From assembly GCF_041537905.1 (NCBI RefSeq), contig NZ_JBGRUO010000005.1:186001-250000 (forward strand): a stretch of 64,000 bases of DNA, read 5' to 3'. Below are positions 37,150 through 45,116 of the stretch, piece after piece; within the stretch, counting starts at the first letter, position 1; each line of letters starts with the position of its first letter. Made by a program: the position numbers and the translations under genes. The notes below the pieces were generated by a model. It was not told the DNA's origin and did no database searches. It worked only from the letters and a program-made list of their open reading frames with translations. The DNA is from Ruegeria_C sp041537905 (GTDB lineage: Bacteria; Pseudomonadota; Alphaproteobacteria; Rhodobacterales; Rhodobacteraceae).

Positions 37150-37178
37150 ATTATAAGTTGTGCAGCACAACTTATAAT
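37150..37178. promoter_or_regulatory. Perfect 29-base palindrome
   Basis: Arms of 14 bases (ATTATAAGTTGTGC and its exact complement) around a single A, 337 bases before glpK. No T tract follows on either strand, and the AT-rich outer part is unusual for a terminator here. A binding site for a dimeric repressor is the simplest reading, with the core TTGTGC-A-GCACAA. Confidence 0.6.
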
Positions 37179-37451
37179 AAACGGTCAGAAGTAACAGCTC
37201 CCATTCGCGGATATTTTATTTGCCTGAAAACAATGCTCCCGGTGGCGCATTACTTAAAAAGGCAAGAATTGAATCTGCCCGAATTTCCTCTCCGCTTGAA
37301 TTGAAAGGAGTACCCATTCCACCAAATTTTAAGCCGCTCTTTTGCGGCAACTGCATCGAATAAAGGTCGCCGTCGCTTCCCTTCGTTTCTGCTCGTTTTT
37401 TCTTCGCCCGCGGTTCAAAACTTGCTAGATGCGGGAAACCACACATACCCC

Positions 37452-37492
37452 GCTCTGCGGTGCGCCGACACCATTGTCGGTCCACGCGGAGC
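37452..37492 (+). promoter_or_regulatory. Long imperfect stem-loop in the glpK leader
   Basis: GCTCTGC pairs with GCGGAGC (one G-T pair), then GTG with CAC, then CCGACA with TGTCGG around a CCAT loop, eight bases before the GAAGG ribosome site of glpK. The placement suggests post-transcriptional control or an operator overlapping the leader. Confidence 0.4.
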
Positions 37493-37514
37493 GCATCTCG
37501 GAAGGTAGGTTCAT

Positions 37515-39014
37515 ATGGCGGACGAAGCTCTGGTTCTGGCGATTGACCAAGGCACCACATCGACACGGGTGATCCTGTTCGATCAGGCGCTCAGGGTTCA
37601 AACTTCGGCCCAGCAGGAGTTTCAGCAGCATTTCCCGGAATCGGGCTGGGTGGAGCACGATCCCGAGGAAATCTGGACCACCACCATCGACATGTGCCGC
37701 CAGGCGCTGGACCAGTCGGGGGCGTCACCTGCGCAGATCGCTGCCATCGGCATCACCAATCAGCGCGAAACCACCGTGGTCTGGGACAAAACCACCGGCC
37801 GCGCCATCTATAATGCCATCGTCTGGCAGGACCGCCGCACTTCCGCCTATTGTGAGAGCCTGCGCGCCGCGGGACATGAAACGGATGTGACAGCCCGGAC
37901 CGGGTTGCTGCTCGATCCCTATTTCTCGGCCACCAAGCTGCGCTGGATCCTGGAAAACGTAGACGGCGCGCGGGCGCAGGCCGCGGCCGGGGATCTGCTC
38001 TTTGGCACCATCGACACCTATCTGATCTGGCGCATGACCGGCGGCAAGCGGCACGTGACCGATGCAACCAACGCCGCCCGCACGATGCTCTACAACATCA
38101 CCAAAGGCGACTGGGATGACGACATGCTGGCGCTTCTGGATATCCCGCGCGGCATGCTGCCCGAGGTGCTGGATTGCGCCGCCGAATTTGGGCAGACCGA
38201 ACCCGATCTTCTGGGCGGGCGCGCGATCCCGATCCTGGGCGTTGCGGGTGATCAGCAGGCAGCAACAATCGGGCAGGCCTGTTTTGAACCCGGCATGTTG
38301 AAATCCACCTATGGTACGGGATGCTTTGCCCTGCTCAATACTGGGGCCGCGCCGGTTTTTTCGACCAACCGGCTGCTGACCACTATCGCCTATCAGCTGG
38401 ACGGCACGCCGACCTACGCGCTTGAGGGGTCGATCTTCATTGCAGGCGCAGTGGTGCAATGGCTACGCGATGGGCTGGGCGTGATCGGATCAGCGCCGGA
38501 AACGCAGGTGCTCGCCCGCAAGGCCGACCCGCATCAGGATGTCATCATTGTGCCCGCCTTTACAGGATTGGGGGCGCCCTACTGGAATGCCGAATGCCGC
38601 GGCGCGGTTTACGGGTTGACCCGCAATAGCGGCCCGGCGGAGTTGTCGCGCGCCGCGTTGGAAAGCGTCGGCTTCCAGACCCGCGACCTGCTTGAGGCCA
38701 TGATGGCCGACTGGTCTGGATCGGCGGGCCAGAACGTGCTGCGGGTAGATGGCGGCATGTCCGCATCCGACCCCGCCATGCAGTTCCTGTCCGATATCAT
38801 CAACGCCGAAGTGGACCGCCCGCAGGTCCTAGAAACCACTGCTCTGGGAGCCGCCTGGCTGGCCGGCAGTCGCGCGGGCGTCCTGCCCGGACAGGCGGAG
38901 TTTGCCAGCAACTGGTCCATTGAGCGCCGGTTCAGCCCGTCCATGGATGACGGCGTCCGCGAGGCCCGCTACGCCCGCTGGAAACGCGCAGTCACGGCCA
39001 CGATGCAGGTCTAA
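37515..39014 (+). CDS. glpK: Glycerol kinase
   Basis: FGGY-family kinase of 499 residues converting glycerol and ATP to glycerol-3-phosphate. The start ALVLAIDQGTTSTRVILFD carries the phosphate-1 motif. The segment GITNQRETTVVWDKTTG and the C-terminal GGMSASDPAMQFLSDI are typical of GlpK rather than of other FGGY kinases. It stands alone without glpF or glpD. A DeoR-type regulator gene lies about 1 kb downstream, which could be the cognate GlpR-like repressor (inference). Its stop overlaps the convergent lysozyme-like gene's stop. Confidence 0.96.
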   Translation: MADEALVLAIDQGTTSTRVILFDQALRVQTSAQQEFQQHFPESGWVEHDPEEIWTTTIDMCRQALDQSGASPAQIAAIGITNQRETTVVWDKTTGRAIYNAIVWQDRRTSAYCESLRAAGHETDVTARTGLLLDPYFSATKLRWILENVDGARAQAAAGDLLFGTIDTYLIWRMTGGKRHVTDATNAARTMLYNITKGDWDDDMLALLDIPRGMLPEVLDCAAEFGQTEPDLLGGRAIPILGVAGDQQAATIGQACFEPGMLKSTYGTGCFALLNTGAAPVFSTNRLLTTIAYQLDGTPTYALEGSIFIAGAVVQWLRDGLGVIGSAPETQVLARKADPHQDVIIVPAFTGLGAPYWNAECRGAVYGLTRNSGPAELSRAALESVGFQTRDLLEAMMADWSGSAGQNVLRVDGGMSASDPAMQFLSDIINAEVDRPQVLETTALGAAWLAGSRAGVLPGQAEFASNWSIERRFSPSMDDGVREARYARWKRAVTATMQV

Positions 39015-39793
39015 TTTGCCCAGCGTGCCCAGTCTTCGGGCGAACCCCGGAACGCGTTGATATCCACCGGGCCGGGCACGCCCGGCACCTTGCCGGTCCC
39101 GGTATATTGCCAGATCGTCCAATCTGCGCCGGGATAAGTCTCGCTCGGGTGGCCCGCCACTGAACGCAGCCAGAACTCGGTGCCGCTCAGCGCGCCGATC
39201 CCGGTATCGCGATAAAAATCCACCGTGGTATAAACGATCGGCCGGCGACCATAGTGGCGTTCGAGAATGTCGAGGAAGCGCTTGGCCTCGGCCCGCACTT
39301 CCCGCCCCTCGGGCCGTTTACGGCAGGTGGGCGAATGCGGGTTCCACTCCATATCCAGCACATGCGGCAGAGCGCGCCTGTCACGGGGAACGTTCTTGAT
39401 GAACCAGCGGGCCTGTTCGACAGCGGGACGGCAGAAATAGAAATAGTGGTAGGCGCCATAAGGAACCCCTGCCCTGCGCACGCCGCGCCGGTGATCCTCG
39501 AAGGACGGATCAACCAGATCGCCGCCCTCGGTGGCCTTGATAAAGACAAAGGAAATGCCCGACGCTTTCGCTGCCGTCCAGTCGATCCCACCCTGCCAAC
39601 GCGAGACATCGATGCCATGCACGCCGTAGCGCCAGGGTGCGCGGCCCGACCAATCATGCGGGTCATGGTCGGCAAAGCGCAGCGGGCCGCCTGCCCGCGT
39701 CGATACCCGTACCGAATCTGCGCGCTCAACCGGTTTCGGTTGCCCGCAGGCGCAGAGCAGCGATAGTGCCAAAAGACCCAGAACCCGTTTCAC
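39011..39793 (-). CDS. GH25-family lysozyme-like lipoprotein
   Basis: Predicted muramidase of 260 residues anchored by lipid. The start is GTG at 39793 with GGAGG five bases ahead. It gives a short signal peptide ending in a lipobox-like LLCAC, with Cys14 or Cys16-type lipidation possible. The GH25 domain begins GIDVSRWQGGIDW near residue 60. It contains FIKATEGGD and LDMEWNPHS, which supply the acidic catalytic residues of the family. It ends QYTGTGKVPGVPGPVDINAF. The target would be peptidoglycan in the periplasm. Frames starting further upstream lack a signal peptide at the proper position. Confidence 0.88.
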   Translation of the reverse strand: MKRVLGLLALSLLCACGQPKPVERADSVRVSTRAGGPLRFADHDPHDWSGRAPWRYGVHGIDVSRWQGGIDWTAAKASGISFVFIKATEGGDLVDPSFEDHRRGVRRAGVPYGAYHYFYFCRPAVEQARWFIKNVPRDRRALPHVLDMEWNPHSPTCRKRPEGREVRAEAKRFLDILERHYGRRPIVYTTVDFYRDTGIGALSGTEFWLRSVAGHPSETYPGADWTIWQYTGTGKVPGVPGPVDINAFRGSPEDWARWAN

Positions 39794-40008
39794 GACCACC
39801 TCCGCCTCGTTGCCACGACCGCAGCAAAGCGGGCAAATCGCACTGAGGCAATTGCTAATTCTGCCGAGGCGTCTTGCGCGCATGCTCTCGGCTGGAACAA
39901 GCCGAAACGGTGCGGGTTATAATCGGGCTCGATATGTGTATCACTGTCCCCGGATCTACAGCCCCCAGGCGCGTCCGATGACGCGCCCGGCCAGAGACGG
40001 AGCGTGCC

Positions 40009-40791
40009 ATGGCCAGTGACATGAGCAGTTTTTCACATCGCGAGATGGAGCTTTTATCCGCCTTGCGGCGCGCGGGCGGGTCGGCACGGGGCACTGAACT
40101 GGCCAAGGTTATGAACGTCTCGGAAGAGACAGTACGTCGTACGATCAAATCCCTTGCCACCTCGGGCGCGCTGGTGCGGGTGCATGGCGGGGCCTATCTG
40201 ATTGGCACCCGCAGCGACCCCAGCTTCTTTCGGCGCATCAACAAACACGCCGAGGAAAAGCGCCTGATCGCCACAACGATCGCCGGAATCGTGACCGATG
40301 GCATGACGCTGTTTCTCGATGTCGGCTCCACCACCGCATTTGTCGCCGAAGAACTGCGGCATCATCACGCCGACCTGACCGTGGTGACCAACTCGATTGG
40401 GGTGGCGCAGACGCTGGTCAACATCAACGGCAACCGGGTGCATATGCTGGGCGGAGAGTTGCAGAGCAATGAGCGCGGCACATTTGGTCATGTGGCCGAA
40501 CGCCAGGCCCGGCGCTTTGCCTATGATGTGGCAGTGCTCAGTTCCGACGCGCTGTCGGCAGAGCGCGGGTTCCTTTATCTCAGCGCTGCCGAGGCGCATC
40601 TGGCCACCGAGATCGCGGCAAGCGCGCAGCAGGTCCTGATGGGGATCGACCGCCACAAATTCGGGGCGACCGCGCCTCATTGCGGCCCCGAGCCTGAGGC
40701 GGTGCATCAGGTTGTTTCGGATCAGGCTCCGCGCGGCCGCCTCTCTGCGGCGCTGCGCAGTTGGAACATCGATGTGACCACCGCCCAGTAG
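40009..40791 (+). CDS. DeoR-family transcriptional regulator
   Basis: Regulator of 260 residues with an N-terminal winged helix-turn-helix (GTELAKVMNVSEETVRRTIKSL, residues about 27-48, then VRVHGGAYL). A DeoR C-terminal sensor domain follows (LFLDVGSTT, TNSIGVAQTL, VHMLGGEL). Such proteins usually sense phosphorylated sugars or polyols. It is separated from glpK only by the lysozyme gene and is convergent with the sulfatase-like gene, so its targets cannot be fixed. The GGAG site eight bases before the ATG supports the start. Confidence 0.9.
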   Translation: MASDMSSFSHREMELLSALRRAGGSARGTELAKVMNVSEETVRRTIKSLATSGALVRVHGGAYLIGTRSDPSFFRRINKHAEEKRLIATTIAGIVTDGMTLFLDVGSTTAFVAEELRHHHADLTVVTNSIGVAQTLVNINGNRVHMLGGELQSNERGTFGHVAERQARRFAYDVAVLSSDALSAERGFLYLSAAEAHLATEIAASAQQVLMGIDRHKFGATAPHCGPEPEAVHQVVSDQAPRGRLSAALRSWNIDVTTAQ

Positions 40792-40806
40792 CCTCCCGAG
40801 CAGGTC

Positions 40807-42336
40807 TTATCGAGGGCGCAGTTTCGGGCCATCCTCGGTGATCGAATAGAGCGCCAGCGTCTGGTCCGCATTGCGCATCCGGTGGCGCAGCATGGCGCGG
40901 GTCAGGCGGGCCAGATCGCTTTGGTATTCAGGTCTTGCGGCCACGTTCCGCATCTCCCCGTCACCCTGATGATCGAACAGGACGGGCGGCAGGTCGGCGG
41001 CAAACTCGACCAGTGTAAAGCGGTCCTCGCGCAGGATACACAGGCTGGAATCACCGGGCCCGGTGCCAAGTGCCCGTTCCGCCACGCTCGGCTCAAGCGG
41101 GTTGGAGAAATCAAGCTCGGAATAGGTATGGCGGCGCCAGCTCTCCGGGGTTTCGCCAAGCACCAGCGGCAGCAGCGACCGGCCATCCATGGAATTGGGT
41201 ACCGTCGCTCCCATCCAGTCTAGGATGGTGGGCGTCACATCGATCGACTCGGTCGGCAGGGTCACTTTTCGTCCGGCATTTTCCGCGTTGCCGGGGCAGC
41301 GCAGGATCAGCGGCGTGTGATAGGCGGCGTCATAGATCGTCGATTTGCCCCAGCAATGGCGGTCGCCCAGCATCTCGCCATGATCTGCGGTGACCACCAC
41401 CAGCGTGTTCTCATACTGGCCCGAGCTCTTGAGGAATTCGATAACCCGGCCAATATGGGTATCCACCTCACTGGCCAGCCCCAGATAGATCGCGCGCAGG
41501 CTCTGCACCGCCTCATCGCTTGGCTCAAGATCTCCAAACCCCTCAACCATGCCGGCAATGCTCCCCGTCTCAAGCGTGGGGGCGATGAAAGGATGAATGG
41601 CCTCTTCATCGGTACGGTGATCCAAACGCTGCGGCAGCGGCAGGCGCGTAGGGTCATACATGCTATTATATGGGGCCGGGGCGACAAGAGGCGGGTGCGG
41701 GCGGATATAGGTCAGATGTGCAAACCAACTTTCGCCGCAATAGCCGCGCATCTTGCCCAGGAAACTGTCAGTCAGGAACGCGGTGTCGCTATCTTCGGCC
41801 CGGTAGAGCGCCGGATCTGTGGGTCGCGGCTCGGCCCCGCTGGGCGAAACCGGCTTGTAGACGTCATAATACCGGTCGAACGCATAGCCCTGCGCGATCA
41901 GGTGGGACCGCCAGGGATAAGACATATCCATCCGCATCTCGGTCATTTCGTGAAACCCGGTCATCGGGAATTCATAAGTGCTGAGCGCGGGGTCGCCCGG
42001 GGCAAAGGCGCGCGGGTCCTGCGAGGTGTCGGTATATCCGAACAGCATCGGCAAATAGCCCAGCTTGCGCATCTCGGTCGCGATATTGGGGGTGTCATGG
42101 CGCAGCGGCGTGCCATTGCGGATCGAGCGATGGTTCATCGCATATTGCCCGGTCAGGATCGAGGCGCGCGAGGGGCCGCAGGGATTGGTGACCGAGAAAT
42201 GCCGCTCGAACGAGACTGCGTCCTCCATGAAGGCGCGCAGGTTGGGCAGTTCGACATGCGCCGCCAGCGCGCCGCTCAGGCAATCCGCCCGTAGCTGATC
42301 GATGATGATGAAGAGGACGTTTTTTGCGCCTGCCAT
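40807..42336 (-). CDS. Sulfatase-superfamily hydrolase (sulfatase or phosphonate monoester hydrolase)
   Basis: Hydrolase of 509 residues from the ATG at 42336, which has GGAGG five bases upstream. The formylglycine signature CGPSRASILTG begins at Cys53, so the enzyme should need conversion of that Cys by an FGE-type enzyme. Asp13 (IIDQLR) and the later TADHGEMLGDRHCWGK segment are metal and active-site elements. No signal peptide is seen, so it is likely cytoplasmic. This set also occurs in phosphonate monoester hydrolases and choline-sulfatases, so the substrate is open. The neighbours do not settle it. Confidence 0.85.
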   Translation of the reverse strand: MAGAKNVLFIIIDQLRADCLSGALAAHVELPNLRAFMEDAVSFERHFSVTNPCGPSRASILTGQYAMNHRSIRNGTPLRHDTPNIATEMRKLGYLPMLFGYTDTSQDPRAFAPGDPALSTYEFPMTGFHEMTEMRMDMSYPWRSHLIAQGYAFDRYYDVYKPVSPSGAEPRPTDPALYRAEDSDTAFLTDSFLGKMRGYCGESWFAHLTYIRPHPPLVAPAPYNSMYDPTRLPLPQRLDHRTDEEAIHPFIAPTLETGSIAGMVEGFGDLEPSDEAVQSLRAIYLGLASEVDTHIGRVIEFLKSSGQYENTLVVVTADHGEMLGDRHCWGKSTIYDAAYHTPLILRCPGNAENAGRKVTLPTESIDVTPTILDWMGATVPNSMDGRSLLPLVLGETPESWRRHTYSELDFSNPLEPSVAERALGTGPGDSSLCILREDRFTLVEFAADLPPVLFDHQGDGEMRNVAARPEYQSDLARLTRAMLRHRMRNADQTLALYSITEDGPKLRPR

Positions 42337-42534
42337 CCGCGCCTCCGGGTTTGCACCGCACCGATCGCAGCTTTGCCCGGCGGAACCCGATATGCCAAGC
42401 CCCGGCACCTCCAAAGGCGTGCAAAACGGCACCTTTTTGGATGGCCTCAATATGATACTCTCGGTATTCGCAAACTCGTGCTAAGATTGACTGAGCTGTA
42501 TTTGTATGAGTTATTGCTTAAAAGGATGCCAATT

Positions 42535-43179
42535 ATGTCGGATCGACCCCAGGGCCATTATGCGCTCAGACCGTTGGAGAAAGCAGATTTGACATTGATC
42601 TCCCGGTGGTTTCGCAATGTCGATGATCTGGCCGCCTTCGATCGAACCTGCCGCATGCCGCTCAACCTGACGGGTACAGAACACGCTTGGGAACGCGCGG
42701 TCGAGCAAACGACAGAGTGCGAGCGCTGCTGGTTTGTCATCGAATCGGAAGCCAATGTGGGGGTGGGCATCGTCGGGCTTGAGGGGATATCGCCTACGAA
42801 TCGGGACGGCGTCATCGCAACATTCCTCGACCCTTCCCTGCGTGGGCAGGGTGTGGGCACCCGCGCCGCTGCGTTAATGCTGGATTTGGCCTTTCGACAG
42901 CTTGGCTTGAACCGGATCACCTCCTACTATCGTGAGGACAACCATACCAGTCATCAGGTGCTGGGACAGCTTGGATTTCAAATAGAGGGACGCATGCGCA
43001 AAGCATGGTTTGCGCAGGGAAGATTCTTTGACATGTTAGTCGTAGGTCTCTTAAAGGATGAATGGGATGCGCGCCGCCAGCCCTTGTCCAGCGAGCTTAG
43101 CGCCGAGACCAGCGTAGGGATGGGCGAGGTAGGATCCTCGGGGTGGACTTGGCCGCTCATTGACCCAGATGCAATTTAA
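42535..43179 (+). CDS. GNAT-family acetyltransferase with C-terminal extension
   Basis: Acetyltransferase of 214 residues from the ATG at 42535 (AAGGA eight bases ahead). The acetyl-CoA loop is SLRGQGVGTRAAALML near residues 100-115, and the terminal NRITSYYREDNHTSHQVLGQLGFQIEGRMRKAWF segment is RimL-like. About 35 residues after the domain are Ser/Glu-rich and unusual. The acceptor is unknown. It lies 89 bases before the cyclase gene on the same strand. Confidence 0.85.
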   Translation: MSDRPQGHYALRPLEKADLTLISRWFRNVDDLAAFDRTCRMPLNLTGTEHAWERAVEQTTECERCWFVIESEANVGVGIVGLEGISPTNRDGVIATFLDPSLRGQGVGTRAAALMLDLAFRQLGLNRITSYYREDNHTSHQVLGQLGFQIEGRMRKAWFAQGRFFDMLVVGLLKDEWDARRQPLSSELSAETSVGMGEVGSSGWTWPLIDPDAI

Positions 43180-43268
43180 GTTCATCTAGATTTGTCAATT
43201 TCGACGGAGGGAATGGGGTTATGGCCCATGGCCAGACCCGGGTGTAGAACAGAGGTGGAGCACGGAAC

Positions 43269-45041
43269 GTGAGCGCAGACAGCCCAAGTTCTGAGATCAA
43301 GCACCGGCTTGGGGCGGTGCTGTTTGCCGATGTGGTCGGGTATTCCCGGCTGATGGGCCAGAATGAGGTCGACACCTATAGCGCGCTGAAATCCCTGCTG
43401 GTTCGGCTCGAGGATGCCTGCCGCAAGTTCGACGGGCATGTGGCCGAGATCCGTGGCGACGGGGTTTTGGCGCTTTTTGACACCGCCTCAAGCGCGGTGC
43501 GCTTTGCGGTGGAACTGCACCGCATCGCTGACGAGAACAACGAATCCCGCGAAGAAGATCAGCGCATCCATTTCCGGGCCGGCGTTCATCTTGGCGAGAT
43601 CATGACCGATGAGCGCGGCGTTCATGGCGACATCGTCAACATCGCAGCGCGCCTGCAGGAGATTGCCGAACCCGGCCGCGTCTGCGTCAGCGCCACGGTC
43701 TATGAACAGATACGCAACCGGCTCCGTTATGGCTATGAGTTCCTGGGCCCGCAGACGCTCAAGAACATTGCCAACCCGGTCCCCACCTATTGCGTGCGCA
43801 GCGAGGTCGAAGGTGTGACCATGGCCGCGACGCTGCGGCCCAATCCGACCGCCGTCGAGGAACCAATGCGGCCGGACACACCCTCGGTCGCAGTGTTGCC
43901 ATTCGTCAGCATGGGTGGCGACCCGTCTGATGGCTGGGTGGCCGACGGGCTGACCGATGACATCATCCTCAACCTGTCGAAATTCAGGAACCTCTTTGTC
44001 ATTGCGCGCAATTCGACGTTTTTCTTCAAGGCGCAGTTCATGTCGCCACAGGACGCGGCGGCCAAGTTGGGTGTACGGTATATCACACGCGGCAGCGTGC
44101 GCCGGGCGGGCAACAGAATCCGGATTAGCGTCGAACTGATCGATGCGGATTCCGAACGCACCATCTGGGGCGAACGGTATGACCGGGTGATTGACGACAT
44201 CTTTGCCATCCAGGACGAGGTGACCGAATCCATCGTCGCCTCAACTGCGGTACTGATCGAGTCGCAGGAACGCCAGCGGCTGGCGCAGGCGGTGCCTAAT
44301 GATCTTGCCGCATATGGCTATGTGCTGCGCGGCCAGCAATACCTGTATAAATACACGCGGCAGGACAATCACGAGGCGCATTCGCTTTATGAACAGGCGT
44401 TGGAACGCGACGAAGGCTATGCCCGCGCCTCCGCCGCGCTGTCGCGGACACTGAATATCGACTGGCGGTATTCCTGGACCAATGATTCCGATCAGGCGCT
44501 GGACACCGCACTGGGGTTTGCCCAACGGGCCGTCAACCTGGACCCGACCGATGCGCGCGGGTTCGGAGAACTGGGCTTCGTGCATCTCTACCGCAAAGAT
44601 CACGACGCGGCGCTCGGCTCGTATCGGCGCGCGCTGGCACTCAACCCCAACGACGCTGATCTGCATTCCGACTATGCCGATGCAATGGCCCATTCGGGTG
44701 ACAATGAAACCGCCATCCACCATCTAAAACAGGCGATGCGGCTGAACCCGTATTTCCCGGATCAGTATCTGTGGCATCTGGGCGGGGCCTATTACAATCT
44801 CAAGCAATATGACGATGTCATCGAGACCGTGAACAAGATGAACAACCCCACCGAGGGACAGCGAATGCTGGCCGCCAGCTATGCGCAACTGGGCAAGATG
44901 GATATCGCCCGCGAAATCGCGGACAAGCATCGCGCGGCCCATCCCAACTTCTCGCTCGATCACTGGGCGAAGATCCAGCCCGACAAGCTGGAGGATGACA
45001 CCCAGCATTTCGTCGAAGGGTTGAAGAAGGCCGGTTTCTGA
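43269..45041 (+). CDS. Class III nucleotidyl cyclase with TolB-like and TPR regions
   Basis: Protein of 590 residues. The cyclase domain is N-terminal (residues about 14-175): FADVVGYSRLM carries metal Asp21, RGDGVLALFD carries Asp64, and VNIAARLQ carries Asn124 and Arg128. At the two base-specificity positions, where adenylate cyclases have Lys and Asp, this protein has Glu60 and Gly117; Glu at the first is a guanylate-cyclase feature. A TolB-N-like domain (about residues 205-330, with VAVLPFVSMGGDPSDGWVADGLTDD) and several TPRs (about 340-570) follow. There is no membrane segment. It probably makes cAMP or cGMP, with substrate uncertain. Confidence 0.88.
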   Translation: MSADSPSSEIKHRLGAVLFADVVGYSRLMGQNEVDTYSALKSLLVRLEDACRKFDGHVAEIRGDGVLALFDTASSAVRFAVELHRIADENNESREEDQRIHFRAGVHLGEIMTDERGVHGDIVNIAARLQEIAEPGRVCVSATVYEQIRNRLRYGYEFLGPQTLKNIANPVPTYCVRSEVEGVTMAATLRPNPTAVEEPMRPDTPSVAVLPFVSMGGDPSDGWVADGLTDDIILNLSKFRNLFVIARNSTFFFKAQFMSPQDAAAKLGVRYITRGSVRRAGNRIRISVELIDADSERTIWGERYDRVIDDIFAIQDEVTESIVASTAVLIESQERQRLAQAVPNDLAAYGYVLRGQQYLYKYTRQDNHEAHSLYEQALERDEGYARASAALSRTLNIDWRYSWTNDSDQALDTALGFAQRAVNLDPTDARGFGELGFVHLYRKDHDAALGSYRRALALNPNDADLHSDYADAMAHSGDNETAIHHLKQAMRLNPYFPDQYLWHLGGAYYNLKQYDDVIETVNKMNNPTEGQRMLAASYAQLGKMDIAREIADKHRAAHPNFSLDHWAKIQPDKLEDDTQHFVEGLKKAGF

Positions 45042-45066
45042 GCCGGGCCTCATCTGGCCCAAAACC

Positions 45067-45092
45067 AAAAAGGGCGCGCCTGATGCACGCCC
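45067..45092 (-). terminator. Intrinsic terminator of the YcaO-TfuA operon
   Basis: Read on the minus strand: GGGCGTGC pairs with GCGCGCCC (one G-T pair) over a five-base loop, then TTTTTGGTTTT. It starts 25 bases after the repeat-protein stop. It may also stop transcripts coming from the cyclase gene on the other strand. Confidence 0.8.
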
Positions 45093-45116
45093 CTCTCCAA
45101 TCAATCTTGAAAAAAC

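Larger units (their letters stand above)
36580..37514. other. 935-base gene-free, AT-richer stretch with palindromes
   Basis: No convincing gene is seen on either strand; the short open frames lack ribosome sites and family resemblance. The base composition is clearly more AT-rich than its neighbours. It holds a 15-base palindrome at 36674-36688, a perfect 29-base palindrome at 37150-37178, and a long stem-loop just ahead of the glpK ribosome site. It may contain a regulatory region for glpK, a small RNA, or a decayed foreign insert. Confidence 0.6.
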
